This document shows positions 17,596 through 25,043 of a stretch of DNA of 64,000 nucleotides, piece by piece. Made by a program: the position numbers and the translations under genes. Positions within the stretch are counted from its first letter, which is position 1, and each line of letters opens with the position of its first letter. The DNA is from Azospirillum sp. TSO22-1 (GTDB taxonomy: Bacteria; Pseudomonadota; Alphaproteobacteria; Azospirillales; Azospirillaceae): the NCBI RefSeq assembly GCF_003116015.1, contig NZ_LGQZ01000076.1, positions 1-64,000 of the forward strand. Reading direction: 5' to 3'. The notes beneath the pieces are model-generated. The model ran no database searches, was not told where the DNA came from, and saw nothing but the letters and a program-made list of their open reading frames with translations.

Positions 17596-17973
17596 TCAGG
17601 CGGGGAGATGGCAGACCGCCTCGATCCGGTTTCCGTCCGGGTCGATGACGAATCCGGCGTAGTAGTCGGGGTGGTAGCGCGGCCGCAGGCCCGGCGCGCC
17701 GTTGTCCTGTCCGCCGTGCGCCAGCGCCGCGGCGTGGAAGGCGTCCACCGACTCGCGGTCCTCGGCGCGGAAGGCGATGTGCACGCCGGGGCAGCCGCCT
17801 TCGGCCTCGCCCTCGGCCGGCACGCCGATCCAGAAATGCGGGTGCTGGTCGCCGTAGCCGGCGGCCTGCCCGTAATCCATCATGCGGCGGTAGCCGACGG
17901 TCGCCAGCACGGCGTCGTAGAACGCCTTGGCGCGTCCGATGTCGGCCACGGGCAGCGAGATGTGGTCGATCAT
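17596..17973 (-). CDS. VOC (glyoxalase/bleomycin-resistance fold) protein inside the ffh-rpsP operon
   Basis: 125-residue single-chain VOC protein. Metal-site-like residues occur in MIDHISLPVADIGRAKAFYD (His) and in VHIAFRAED and DPDGNRIEAVCHLP (C-terminal Glu). Relatives bind divalent metal and act on small hydrophobic or electrophilic substrates, but the substrate here is unknown. Its ATG overlaps the ffh stop (ATGA), so it is translationally coupled to ffh, an unusual position for a VOC gene. Confidence 0.88.
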   Translation of the reverse strand: MIDHISLPVADIGRAKAFYDAVLATVGYRRMMDYGQAAGYGDQHPHFWIGVPAEGEAEGGCPGVHIAFRAEDRESVDAFHAAALAHGGQDNGAPGLRPRYHPDYYAGFVIDPDGNRIEAVCHLPA

Positions 17974-19379
17974 CCGAACGGCCCCTTCCCGCCACCGCCG
18001 AACGGGTTGCCGCCGCCGAACCCGCCCAGCCCCTTGGGCAGCAGGTTGCCGAGGCCGCCGCGCAGCATGCCCTTCTTACCCAGCTTCTGGACCTGCTTCA
18101 TCATGGTGCGCATGTCGTCGAACTGCTTGAGGAGCTTGTTGACCTCCTGCACCGACGTGCCCGAACCGGCGGCGATGCGCTTGCGGCGCGACGCCTTGAT
18201 CACCTCGGGGTTCTTGCGCTCCTTCTTGGTCATCGACGAGATGATCGCCTCCTGGCGCTTGATCATCCTGTCGTCGATGTTGGCGTCCTTGAGCTGGTTC
18301 TTGATCTTGCCGATGCCCGGCAGCATGCCCATCAGCCCCGACATGCCGCCCATCTTGCGCAGCTGCTTGAGCTGGCTGGCCATGTCGTCGAGGTCGAAGC
18401 CCTGGCCCTTCTCGAACTTGCGGGCGAGCTTCTCGGCCTCCTCCTGGTCGATGGTCTCGACCGCCTTCTCGACCAGCGACACCACGTCGCCCATGCCGAG
18501 GATGCGGCCGGCGATGCGGTCGGGGTGGAAGGGCTCCAGCGCGTCGATCTTCTCGCCGACGCCCAGCAGCTTGATCGGCCGCCCGGTGATCTGGCGCATG
18601 GACAGCGCAGCACCACCGCGGGCGTCGCCGTCCACGCGGGTCAGCACGATGCCGGTGATGCCGACCTTGTCGTTGAAGTTGGTGGCGACCGTCACCGCGT
18701 CCTGGCCGGTCATCGCGTCGGCGACCAGCAGCGTCTCGACCGGCTTGGTGGCGTCGCGCACGGCGACCACCTCGGCCATCAGCTCCTCGTCGATGGCGAG
18801 GCGCCCCGCGGTGTCGAGCATCACCACGTCGTAGCCTTCGAGGCGGCCGGTCTCCAGCGCCCGCCGGGCGATGTCCACCGGGCCCTGGCCCATCAGGATG
18901 GGCAGCGTGGCGACGCCGATCTGCTCGCCCAGGACCTTCAGCTGCTCCTGCGCGGCCGGACGGCGCACGTCCAGCGACGCCATCAGGACCTTCTTGCGCT
19001 CCTTGGTCTTGAGGCGCAGCGCGATCTTGGCCGTCGAGGTCGTCTTGCCCGAGCCCTGCAGGCCGACCATCAGGACCGGCACGGGTGCTGCGGCGTTGAG
19101 GTTGATCTCCTCGCCGGCGCCCAGCATCTCCACGAGGCTGTCGTGGACGATCTTGATGACCTGCTGGCCCGGCGTGACGGAGCGCAGCACCTCCTGGCCG
19201 ACGGCCCGCTCCTTGACCTGGGTGACGAACTGCTTGACCACCGGCAGGGCGACGTCGGCCTCCAGCAGCGCGACGCGCACCTCGCGCAGCGCGGCGGAGA
19301 CGTCCTCCTCGGTCAGCGCGCCGCGGCGGCGCAGCTTGTCGAAGATGTCGCCCAGGCGTCCGGTCAGGCCTTCGAACAT
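17970..19379 (-). CDS. ffh: Signal recognition particle protein Ffh
   Basis: SRP54 GTPase that binds signal sequences and 4.5S RNA for co-translational targeting. N domain from MFEGLTGRLGDIFDKLR; GTPase motifs GLQGSGKTTSTAKIAL (near residue 105), DTAGRLAID and TRVDGDARGGAALSM; Met- and Gly-rich M domain with the GSGTSV helix-turn-helix region and a Gly/Phe-rich tail. I chose ATG 19379 (469 aa), the standard N-terminus, over a much longer open frame. It is the first gene of the operon. Confidence 0.97.
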   Translation of the reverse strand: MFEGLTGRLGDIFDKLRRRGALTEEDVSAALREVRVALLEADVALPVVKQFVTQVKERAVGQEVLRSVTPGQQVIKIVHDSLVEMLGAGEEINLNAAAPVPVLMVGLQGSGKTTSTAKIALRLKTKERKKVLMASLDVRRPAAQEQLKVLGEQIGVATLPILMGQGPVDIARRALETGRLEGYDVVMLDTAGRLAIDEELMAEVVAVRDATKPVETLLVADAMTGQDAVTVATNFNDKVGITGIVLTRVDGDARGGAALSMRQITGRPIKLLGVGEKIDALEPFHPDRIAGRILGMGDVVSLVEKAVETIDQEEAEKLARKFEKGQGFDLDDMASQLKQLRKMGGMSGLMGMLPGIGKIKNQLKDANIDDRMIKRQEAIISSMTKKERKNPEVIKASRRKRIAAGSGTSVQEVNKLLKQFDDMRTMMKQVQKLGKKGMLRGGLGNLLPKGLGGFGGGNPFGGGGKGPFG

Positions 19380-19696
19380 CGGGTCCTCAAAGCTCCAAAG
19401 CGCCCCGCCGCAATCTCGAACACACATGGCCCCAAACGCTTTCAAGCCAGTGCGCGAAACTCGCGGACTGGCGGGTGCCCATGGGCACGGCGTCGAGACA
19501 TCGACGGTGGCTGGAGGCGCGACAATACGGATACGCGCGTGCGGAGTCAACCAATCCGGCCGGCAATCCGGCCCACCGTTTCGGCCGGTCGTCAATAGGC
19601 CCAATGTCCGTGTGGTCTTACCGCCTTGATTTGAATAAATTCTCAAGTCCGGTTAACGCTTTATTCGGGGCTTGAGCGCAAGCTTCCCGCCTCACC
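19380..19696. other. Intergenic region between ffh and pentapeptide gene
   Basis: About 317 bases with no gene. It contains the ffh promoter on the minus strand and an AT-rich patch near 19626-19665 with a CTTGA/TCAAG dyad that may be the promoter region of the pentapeptide-repeat gene; no clean -10 could be assigned there. Confidence 0.6.
19522..19550 (-). promoter_or_regulatory. Sigma-70 promoter of the ffh operon
   Basis: On the minus strand TTGACT (19550-19545) and TATTGT (19527-19522) are separated by exactly 17 bases, a near-consensus housekeeping promoter. Transcription would start near 19514, giving a leader of about 135 bases before ffh. Confidence 0.78.
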
Positions 19697-21064
19697 ATGC
19701 AAAGGCTCGCCGCGATGTCGACATCGCAAGGTTTCGGTTCGAACTCGCCGCGCACCAAGCTCACGCAGAGCCAGCTGAACGCCATCCTGATGCGCCACCA
19801 AGCTTTCCGGAAAAGCCAGCCGGGCGGCGTGCGCGCCAATTTGAAGATGCGCGACCTGTCGCACCTCGACCTCTCCGGCATCGACCTCTCCGACGCCGAC
19901 CTCTCCGGCGCCAAGCTGTTCAGCGCGCGCCTGACCGGCGCCAACCTGCAGAACTGCAACCTGTACGCCGCCGACATGCGGCTGGCCAACCTGGAGAAGG
20001 CCGACCTGCGCCGCGCCGACCTGCGCGGCGCCTGCCTGCGCGGCGCCGTGCTGAGCGAGGCGATCCTGGTCGAGGTGGACCTGCGCGACGGCACGCTGCT
20101 GCACTACACCGAGAGCGGCGACGTGCGCGAGCACGCCTTCGACAACGTGCTGAACGCCGAGCTGACCGCCGCCACCATGCGCAACGCCGACCTGTCGCGG
20201 GCGAAGCTGGCCAACTCCTTCGTCATGCAGACCGACCTGACCGACTCCATCCTGCGCGGCACCAAGTTCCAGCGCGCCAACCTGACCAACGCCAACCTGA
20301 CCGGCTGCGACCTCACCGACGCCGACCTGTCGGAGGCCAACCTGTCCGGCGCCCGGCTGTCCGGCGCGGTGCTGACCGGAGCGGCGATCGGACGGGCCAA
20401 CTTCACCAACACCAACCTGATCGGCGCCATCCTCGATTCGGGCCAGCTGCGCTCGCCCAACCTCGCCGGGGCGGTCACCGCCAAGGTGCTGGAGAACGCC
20501 GACGAGGAGCTGAAGGCGATCATCGCCGCGCACCTCGCCTGGATCGACAGCGGCGGCAAGGAGGGCAAGCGTGCCGACCTCTCCGCGCTCGACCTGTCGG
20601 GCAAGGCGCTGGACGGCGTCAACCTGTCGGCCGGCATCCTGCAGTGCATCACGCTGCGCGGCGCCTCGCTGGCCGGGGCGTCGCTGGCCATCGCCGACAT
20701 GTCGCTGGCCGACCTGCGCAAGGCGAACTTCTCCGGCGCCGACCTGCGCGGCATCAACTTCGAACGCGCCACGCTGTCCAACGCCAACCTGACCAACGCC
20801 AAGCTCGGCCCCGTCCACATCCAGACCATGAGCGGCCACGTCTGGCGCGCCAACCTGCAGCGCGCCCGCCTGGGCATGGCGACGCTGACCGGGGCCGACC
20901 TGCACAAGGTCAACCTGAGCGGCGCCAACCTTGTGGGCGCCGACCTGCGCGGCGCCAACCTGGCCGAGGCCGATCTGACCGGCGCCGACCTGACCGGCGC
21001 CGACATCGAGGCCGCCAACTTCACCGACGCCGTCCTCGACGACGTCATCGGCCTGAACCGCTGA
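19697..21064 (+). CDS. Long pentapeptide-repeat protein with two capped modules
   Basis: 455-residue soluble protein made largely of A(D/N)LXX repeats, which fold as a right-handed quadrilateral beta-helix. Two repeat blocks (about residues 50-265 and 300-450) are each introduced by a similar helical cap: LNAILMRHQAFRKSQPGG before block 1 and LKAIIAAHLAWIDSGGKEGK before block 2. No signal peptide or membrane segment is seen. Some pentapeptide proteins mimic DNA and shield gyrase; that role is not shown here. The ATG at 19715 (MSTSQGF) is an alternative start. Neither start has a strong ribosome site. Confidence 0.87.
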   Translation: MQRLAAMSTSQGFGSNSPRTKLTQSQLNAILMRHQAFRKSQPGGVRANLKMRDLSHLDLSGIDLSDADLSGAKLFSARLTGANLQNCNLYAADMRLANLEKADLRRADLRGACLRGAVLSEAILVEVDLRDGTLLHYTESGDVREHAFDNVLNAELTAATMRNADLSRAKLANSFVMQTDLTDSILRGTKFQRANLTNANLTGCDLTDADLSEANLSGARLSGAVLTGAAIGRANFTNTNLIGAILDSGQLRSPNLAGAVTAKVLENADEELKAIIAAHLAWIDSGGKEGKRADLSALDLSGKALDGVNLSAGILQCITLRGASLAGASLAIADMSLADLRKANFSGADLRGINFERATLSNANLTNAKLGPVHIQTMSGHVWRANLQRARLGMATLTGADLHKVNLSGANLVGADLRGANLAEADLTGADLTGADIEAANFTDAVLDDVIGLNR

Positions 21065-21072
21065 GCCCCGCC

Positions 21073-21495
21073 ATGGAACCGCGGCTGTCCCTGGTCACCC
21101 TGGGCGTCGCCGACGTGGCGCGCAGCCGCGCCTTCTACGAACGCCTGGGCTTCGTCGCCTCGCCGGCGAGCCAGGACAGCGTGGCCTTCTTCCCGGCGGG
21201 CGGAGTCGTGCTCGCCCTGTACGGCCGCGACGCGCTGGCCGAGGACGCCCATCTGCCGGCGGCGGGCAGCGGCTTTGGCGGCATCACGCTGGCCCACAAC
21301 GTGCGCCGGCGCGAGGATGTGGCCGCCGTGCTGGCCGAGGCCGAGGCGGCCGGGGGCCGCATCCTGAAGCCGGCGCAGGATGTGTTCTGGGGCGGGCATT
21401 CCGGCTATTTCGCCGATCCCGACGGGCACCCCTGGGAGGTCGCCTGGAACCCGTTCTTCCCGCTCGCCGCCGACGGCCGGATCGAGCTGCCTTAA
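21073..21495 (+). CDS. VOC family protein (glyoxalase-like)
   Basis: 140-residue VOC-fold protein. MEPRLSLVTLGVADVARSRA FYERLGF opens the first beta-alpha-beta module, and YFADPDGHPWEVAWNP closes the second, with the conserved Glu. The first position lacks the usual metal-binding His, so metal binding is uncertain. It begins 8 bases after the pentapeptide gene and is probably co-transcribed with it. Substrate unknown; relatives include lactoylglutathione lyases and antibiotic-binding proteins. Confidence 0.87.
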   Translation: MEPRLSLVTLGVADVARSRAFYERLGFVASPASQDSVAFFPAGGVVLALYGRDALAEDAHLPAAGSGFGGITLAHNVRRREDVAAVLAEAEAAGGRILKPAQDVFWGGHSGYFADPDGHPWEVAWNPFFPLAADGRIELP

Positions 21496-21505
21496 GCGCC
21501 GCCCG

Positions 21506-22201
21506 TCACCGCCGCGCCGTCCAGTCCCCGGAGCGGTAGGCGGTGCGCACGTGCTTGATCAGCAGGTTGCGCGCCTCGATCAGCTGAGCCATCCGCTGGC
21601 GGCACCCGACCATCCCGGTGTCCGGGTGGTAGACCGGCGCCAGCTCGCGGAAGCGGCGCACCACGCGGTCCTCGTCGAAGCACCACTCGTTGACGAAGCC
21701 GAACAGCGAGGCGGCGTCGCGCACCTGCGTCAGCCCGCCCTCCAGCGGCTGGAACGACACGCGCTCCAGCGCAGAGGCCAGCGCCTTGTTGCGGTACTCC
21801 AGCGTCTCCAGCCGGCCTTCCAGGCGCGACGCCTCGGCCGAGGGCACCAGTTTCCAGCCGTCCGCCGCGGCCAGCGCGGTGGCGAGCGCCCGGCGGATCG
21901 CGCCGTGGTCGTGGACCGTATCCAGCCGCAGGTCGAGCACCGCGTCCCCGGCGCCGGGGTCCGGCTCCGTTCCGGCGCCGAGCAGCAGCGCCGCGCCGGC
22001 CAGCGCCGCGGCGTCGCAGCCGCGCCGCGCCGCGAGGTCGAGCACGGCCGTGCGGAACACCGCGGGACAGGAGATGCTGTGCAGCACACCGCGCACCGGC
22101 AGCGAGACGCCCGCGGCGGCGAACGCGTCGACAACGGAGGCCCTGTGCACGTCGGACCGGCGGTCCAGCGCGTCCATCGGGAATCCATCGGGAGCGGTCA
22201 T
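21506..22201 (-). CDS. Protein with C-terminal J-domain-like helix pair, function unknown
   Basis: I do not recognise the full-length family. The C-terminal 70 residues look like a J domain: CFDEDRVVRRFRELAPVYHP with an HPD tripeptide, then TGMVGCRQRMAQLIEARNLL as the following helix. Such proteins stimulate Hsp70/DnaK. The N-terminal half is Ala-rich and globular. I start at M 22201 (231 aa); the frame is open to 22387, but that extension is Arg-rich and unlikely to be translated. It converges on the VOC gene, with 10 bases between stops. Confidence 0.62.
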   Translation of the reverse strand: MTAPDGFPMDALDRRSDVHRASVVDAFAAAGVSLPVRGVLHSISCPAVFRTAVLDLAARRGCDAAALAGAALLLGAGTEPDPGAGDAVLDLRLDTVHDHGAIRRALATALAAADGWKLVPSAEASRLEGRLETLEYRNKALASALERVSFQPLEGGLTQVRDAASLFGFVNEWCFDEDRVVRRFRELAPVYHPDTGMVGCRQRMAQLIEARNLLIKHVRTAYRSGDWTARR

Positions 22202-22582
22202 CAGCGGCACCAAGGCGTAGTGCGTGCGGGGCGAGTCTAACGCAAGACCTGGATTCCGCGCAACCGTCGTCCGAGTCGCGCCATCGGGCGGAGCCGCGAC
22301 ATAATGGCAACGCGCGCTGTGGCGCCGTCGCCACATCCGCCTGGAAGCGAAACCGCCGCCGGTGGCCGCAGACCTTGCGAGCGTCAATGGTAAGCCATTG
22401 ATTCAAGCTGGGAAAGCGCGCGTGCAGGGTACCGACGCCGGCCGGCTCGGCGGGATGGTATACTCCCACGGAGGGGGTCCGGCCGTTCCCCTCCCCTCCC
22501 ACACCGTTGGCCGGCGCCGCGCCCGCGCTCATGCTCCCGACAAAAGCACTGCACGGCGGACCGGAGAGAGGGGTACGGCGCG
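22202..22582. other. Divergent intergenic region
   Basis: About 380 bases between the J-domain gene and the small zinc-finger gene. A TGGTATACT extended -10 element (22457-22464... plus strand) lies about 120 bases before the small gene; no matching -35 is evident. No RNA gene was recognised. Confidence 0.45.
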
Positions 22583-22990
22583 ATGGACGAAACACTCCCA
22601 CCACGAAACGGGCGCCCGCACTGTTTCGCCTGCGGCCAGCCGGTGCGCTGCGGCGAGCCGCACTGGGCCGGCGATCGCGAGGGGCGGCCTTGGCACTACA
22701 CCTGCGCGGAGAAGGCCGGGCTGACCTGGTCGTGGGTCCGCCATCTTTTTCCCTCCCCCAGCCCTGCTGGGGGCGTGGAGCCGGTGCCGGAGGCAATGAG
22801 CGCCGAAGGCGATCAGAGGCGGAACGCGGTCGCCCGACTTGCGGACGACCGGTGGTCAGGGTGGGGGCAACGGCTCCTGGGCGAGGCCGTAGCCCCCACC
22901 CTCCCGCTTCGCGGGTCCCTCCCTCCCCCGCCGGAGGCGGGGGAGGGCTCAAATTCCCTTACCGCGGCGCCGGCAGCGGCTCCCGGGTGA
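22583..22990 (+). CDS. Small zinc-binding protein whose 3' end runs into a REP-like element
   Basis: The first 57 residues look real: HCFACGQPVRCGEPHW and RPWHYTCAEKAGLTWSWV give a Cys/His pattern (CXXC, then HXXC) suited to one zinc site. After residue 57 the frame passes into the palindrome at 22749-22950 and encodes low-complexity Pro/Gly/Ala sequence before a stop at 22990, overlapping the 3' end of the opposite gene. The original C-terminus may have been replaced by the repeat. No named family recognised. Confidence 0.55.
   Translation: MDETLPPRNGRPHCFACGQPVRCGEPHWAGDREGRPWHYTCAEKAGLTWSWVRHLFPSPSPAGGVEPVPEAMSAEGDQRRNAVARLADDRWSGWGQRLLGEAVAPTLPLRGSLPPPPEAGEGSNSLTAAPAAAPG
22749..22950. 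repeat. Long compound REP-like element with an internal insertion
   Basis: It starts CCCTCCCCCAGCCCTGCTGGGGG and ends CCCTCCCCCGCCGGAGGCGGGGGAGGG, each a hairpin. Between them is GGGTGGGGGCAACGGC pairing with GCCGTAGCCCCCACCC. About 80 bases (22776-22857) interrupt the usual compact form. It is a larger version of the elements at 4685-4806 and 46977-47080. Confidence 0.82.
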
Positions 22991-23723
22991 CCTTGTCGGT
23001 GCGGGCGGCGCGCGGCGTCTCCTCCGCGCCCGAGGGCTGGGCGAGCGGCAGCTTTCCCGACGGCTTGCCGCCCGCCGGCAGGCGGGCGAGGATGTCGCTG
23101 ATGTACGCGTCCTCGGTCTTGCCGGACATCGCGGCGAAGCCGCGCAGCATCTGCCCGCCGTAACTGAAGACGTTGGTCAGGTCGATGCGCCAGCCGCCGG
23201 CCTCGCGCACGAAGTCGGCGGGCACCAGCGCCGGCCGGTTGTCCACCAGCAGCAGCGCCGAGGCGCGGTCGCCCCTCACCCGCACCGGCCCCAGCGAACT
23301 CCGCGCGATCACGTTGGGGCCGAGCCAGCCCTGCTTCATCGCGTGGTCGGCGACGTCGCCCAGGCTCATGCGGCGCAGTTCGGCCGGCGGCAGGTGGCGG
23401 CGCAGGCCCATGGCGGCGAACTTCTCGCCGGGCTCCAGCCGGCCGATCGCGACCTGGTCGCCGTTGCGCGCCGCGACGCGCACCGTCTCCAGCTTCTGCA
23501 CGGTGGCCTGCGAGAGCAGCGGCACCACCGCCGCGCCCTTGCCCTGGCGGAGCGCGCTGCGCGCCGTCTCGAACACGGCGGCGACCTGCCGCTCCTCCTC
23601 GCTCGGCTGCGGGGCCTGGGATTGCGCTGGGGATTGCGCCGGGGATTGCGGTGCCTGCGCCGGGGGCGCGGCGACGGCCGGGACGGCGGAGAGCAGGAAG
23701 ACGGCGAACAGAATTCTGCGCAT
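22959..23723 (-). CDS. Exported protein of unknown function
   Basis: 254-residue protein with a clear Sec signal peptide (MRRILFAVFLLSAVPAVAA) and a Gln/Pro/Ala linker (residues about 20-42) before a globular domain. Predicted periplasmic. The globular part contains paired segments such as PLLSQATVQKLETVRVAARN and LLLVDNRPALVPADFVREAG, but I recognise no named family. I start at ATG 23723 rather than the TTG two codons upstream. It lies 27 bases after the DUF2336 gene and probably shares its transcript with the diguanylate cyclase. Confidence 0.77.
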   Translation of the reverse strand: MRRILFAVFLLSAVPAVAAPPAQAPQSPAQSPAQSQAPQPSEEERQVAAVFETARSALRQGKGAAVVPLLSQATVQKLETVRVAARNGDQVAIGRLEPGEKFAAMGLRRHLPPAELRRMSLGDVADHAMKQGWLGPNVIARSSLGPVRVRGDRASALLLVDNRPALVPADFVREAGGWRIDLTNVFSYGGQMLRGFAAMSGKTEDAYISDILARLPAGGKPSGKLPLAQPSGAEETPRAARTDKVTREPLPAPR

Positions 23724-23750
23724 GGTCAAGCCCGAGGTTGCGGCGGGCGT

Positions 23751-25043
23751 CTACTTCTTGTCCTCGACGCCGAAGAATTCAAGCTGCCAGCGCATCTCGT
23801 CCTCGCTCATCGGGAAGTGGACGCCGTCCCGAGCATTAAGCGCCGACTTTGGCGGAATCTGGGCGAGCCGCAGCTGCACCTGCTTGGCGAAGCGCATCGA
23901 CAGGCCGGCCCGCCAGACCAGCGCGATCACGGCGCGTGGGCTGTGGGTGGTGATGATGCGGTCCACCGTGCCCAGCGGCACGCCCGCGAGCTCCCCCAGC
24001 CCGGCCATGGCGAAGGCGCGGTCGCCCTCGGACAGCGAGCCGTCGAGCAGCTTCTCGGTCAGCTTGCCGTCCTTGTTCAGGCGGGCGGCGCGGTCGGTCG
24101 GCCGCTCGGCCGGCTTCTCCTCCACCACCTCGTCGGCCCACAGGTCGACCGGGCCGCCGCGCGGCTTCACCTCGCCCGACGCCACGCGCTCGCGCACCGC
24201 CTCGGCCAGCCGGCGCGCCGCCTCGGGGTCGAGGTCGTCGCGCTGCTGCAGCACCTTCAGCAGGTTGTCGGCGACGAAGCTGGCCAGCCGCGCCACCGCG
24301 CGCGCCGGCAGCTTCGGCCGGCGCACCAGGGGGCCGTGCCAGGGCTCGTGCCGCGGCGCGTCGTCGATGATGCGGTCCAGCGTCTCCTCGCGGATCTGCG
24401 CCGAGGGATTGGCGAGCAGCGCGGTCACCGCCGCCTCGTCGTCCGAGCGCGCGATGGCGTCGGCCACCGAGGGAGAGACGTCGCGCCGCCATGCGATGGC
24501 CGACAGCGCCCCCGCCACCGGCCCCATCATGATGATGTCGAGCAGGTCCTCCTCGGTGAGGATCGGCGAGTGCTGCAGCACCGGGCCGCAGACCGACAGC
24601 TCGACGTCGCGGGCCAGCGCGTTGATGATGGCGTAGGGCGCGTTCGGCAGGTCCTTCAGCGCGTCGGCCAGGATGGTGCGCACCTCGGTCGCCTGGTCGC
24701 GGGCCAGCGTCTCCAGGCACTCGACCGTCATCTTCTCGATCTGCGAGAACTGGCCCTCCGGCAGGTCGGGCACCAGCCCGGCCACCTTGCGGGCCAGCGA
24801 GCCGCGCACGTGCTGGTCGGCGTCGGCGGCGAGCAGAAGGTCGGCCTGGCGCGGCGTGCCGGCGTTGGTGGCGATGGCCTGCCGCACCTCCGGCGCCGAA
24901 TCGGCGGCCAGGTAGTACAGCAGCTCCGCCCGCGCCTGCGGGTGCTCGGCGACGCGGCGGCGCACCGCCGGGTCCGGGCTCTGGACCATCGTCTTGGCGG
25001 CGTTGAAGTCGCTGGGGTCGAGGGCCGAGGAATCTCGGGTCAC
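23751..25043 (-). CDS. DUF2336 (HEAT-like) protein
   Basis: 430-residue soluble protein of the alphaproteobacterial DUF2336 family: repeated short helix pairs such as DPAVRRRVAEHPQARAELL, APEVRQAIATNAGTPRQADL and DADQHVRGSLARKVAGL. These form a HEAT-like solenoid; the family's molecular role is not settled. GTG start at 25043 overlaps the diguanylate cyclase stop (GTGA), so the two are translationally coupled, which suggests a shared signalling task. Confidence 0.82.
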   Translation of the reverse strand: MTRDSSALDPSDFNAAKTMVQSPDPAVRRRVAEHPQARAELLYYLAADSAPEVRQAIATNAGTPRQADLLLAADADQHVRGSLARKVAGLVPDLPEGQFSQIEKMTVECLETLARDQATEVRTILADALKDLPNAPYAIINALARDVELSVCGPVLQHSPILTEEDLLDIIMMGPVAGALSAIAWRRDVSPSVADAIARSDDEAAVTALLANPSAQIREETLDRIIDDAPRHEPWHGPLVRRPKLPARAVARLASFVADNLLKVLQQRDDLDPEAARRLAEAVRERVASGEVKPRGGPVDLWADEVVEEKPAERPTDRAARLNKDGKLTEKLLDGSLSEGDRAFAMAGLGELAGVPLGTVDRIITTHSPRAVIALVWRAGLSMRFAKQVQLRLAQIPPKSALNARDGVHFPMSEDEMRWQLEFFGVEDKK

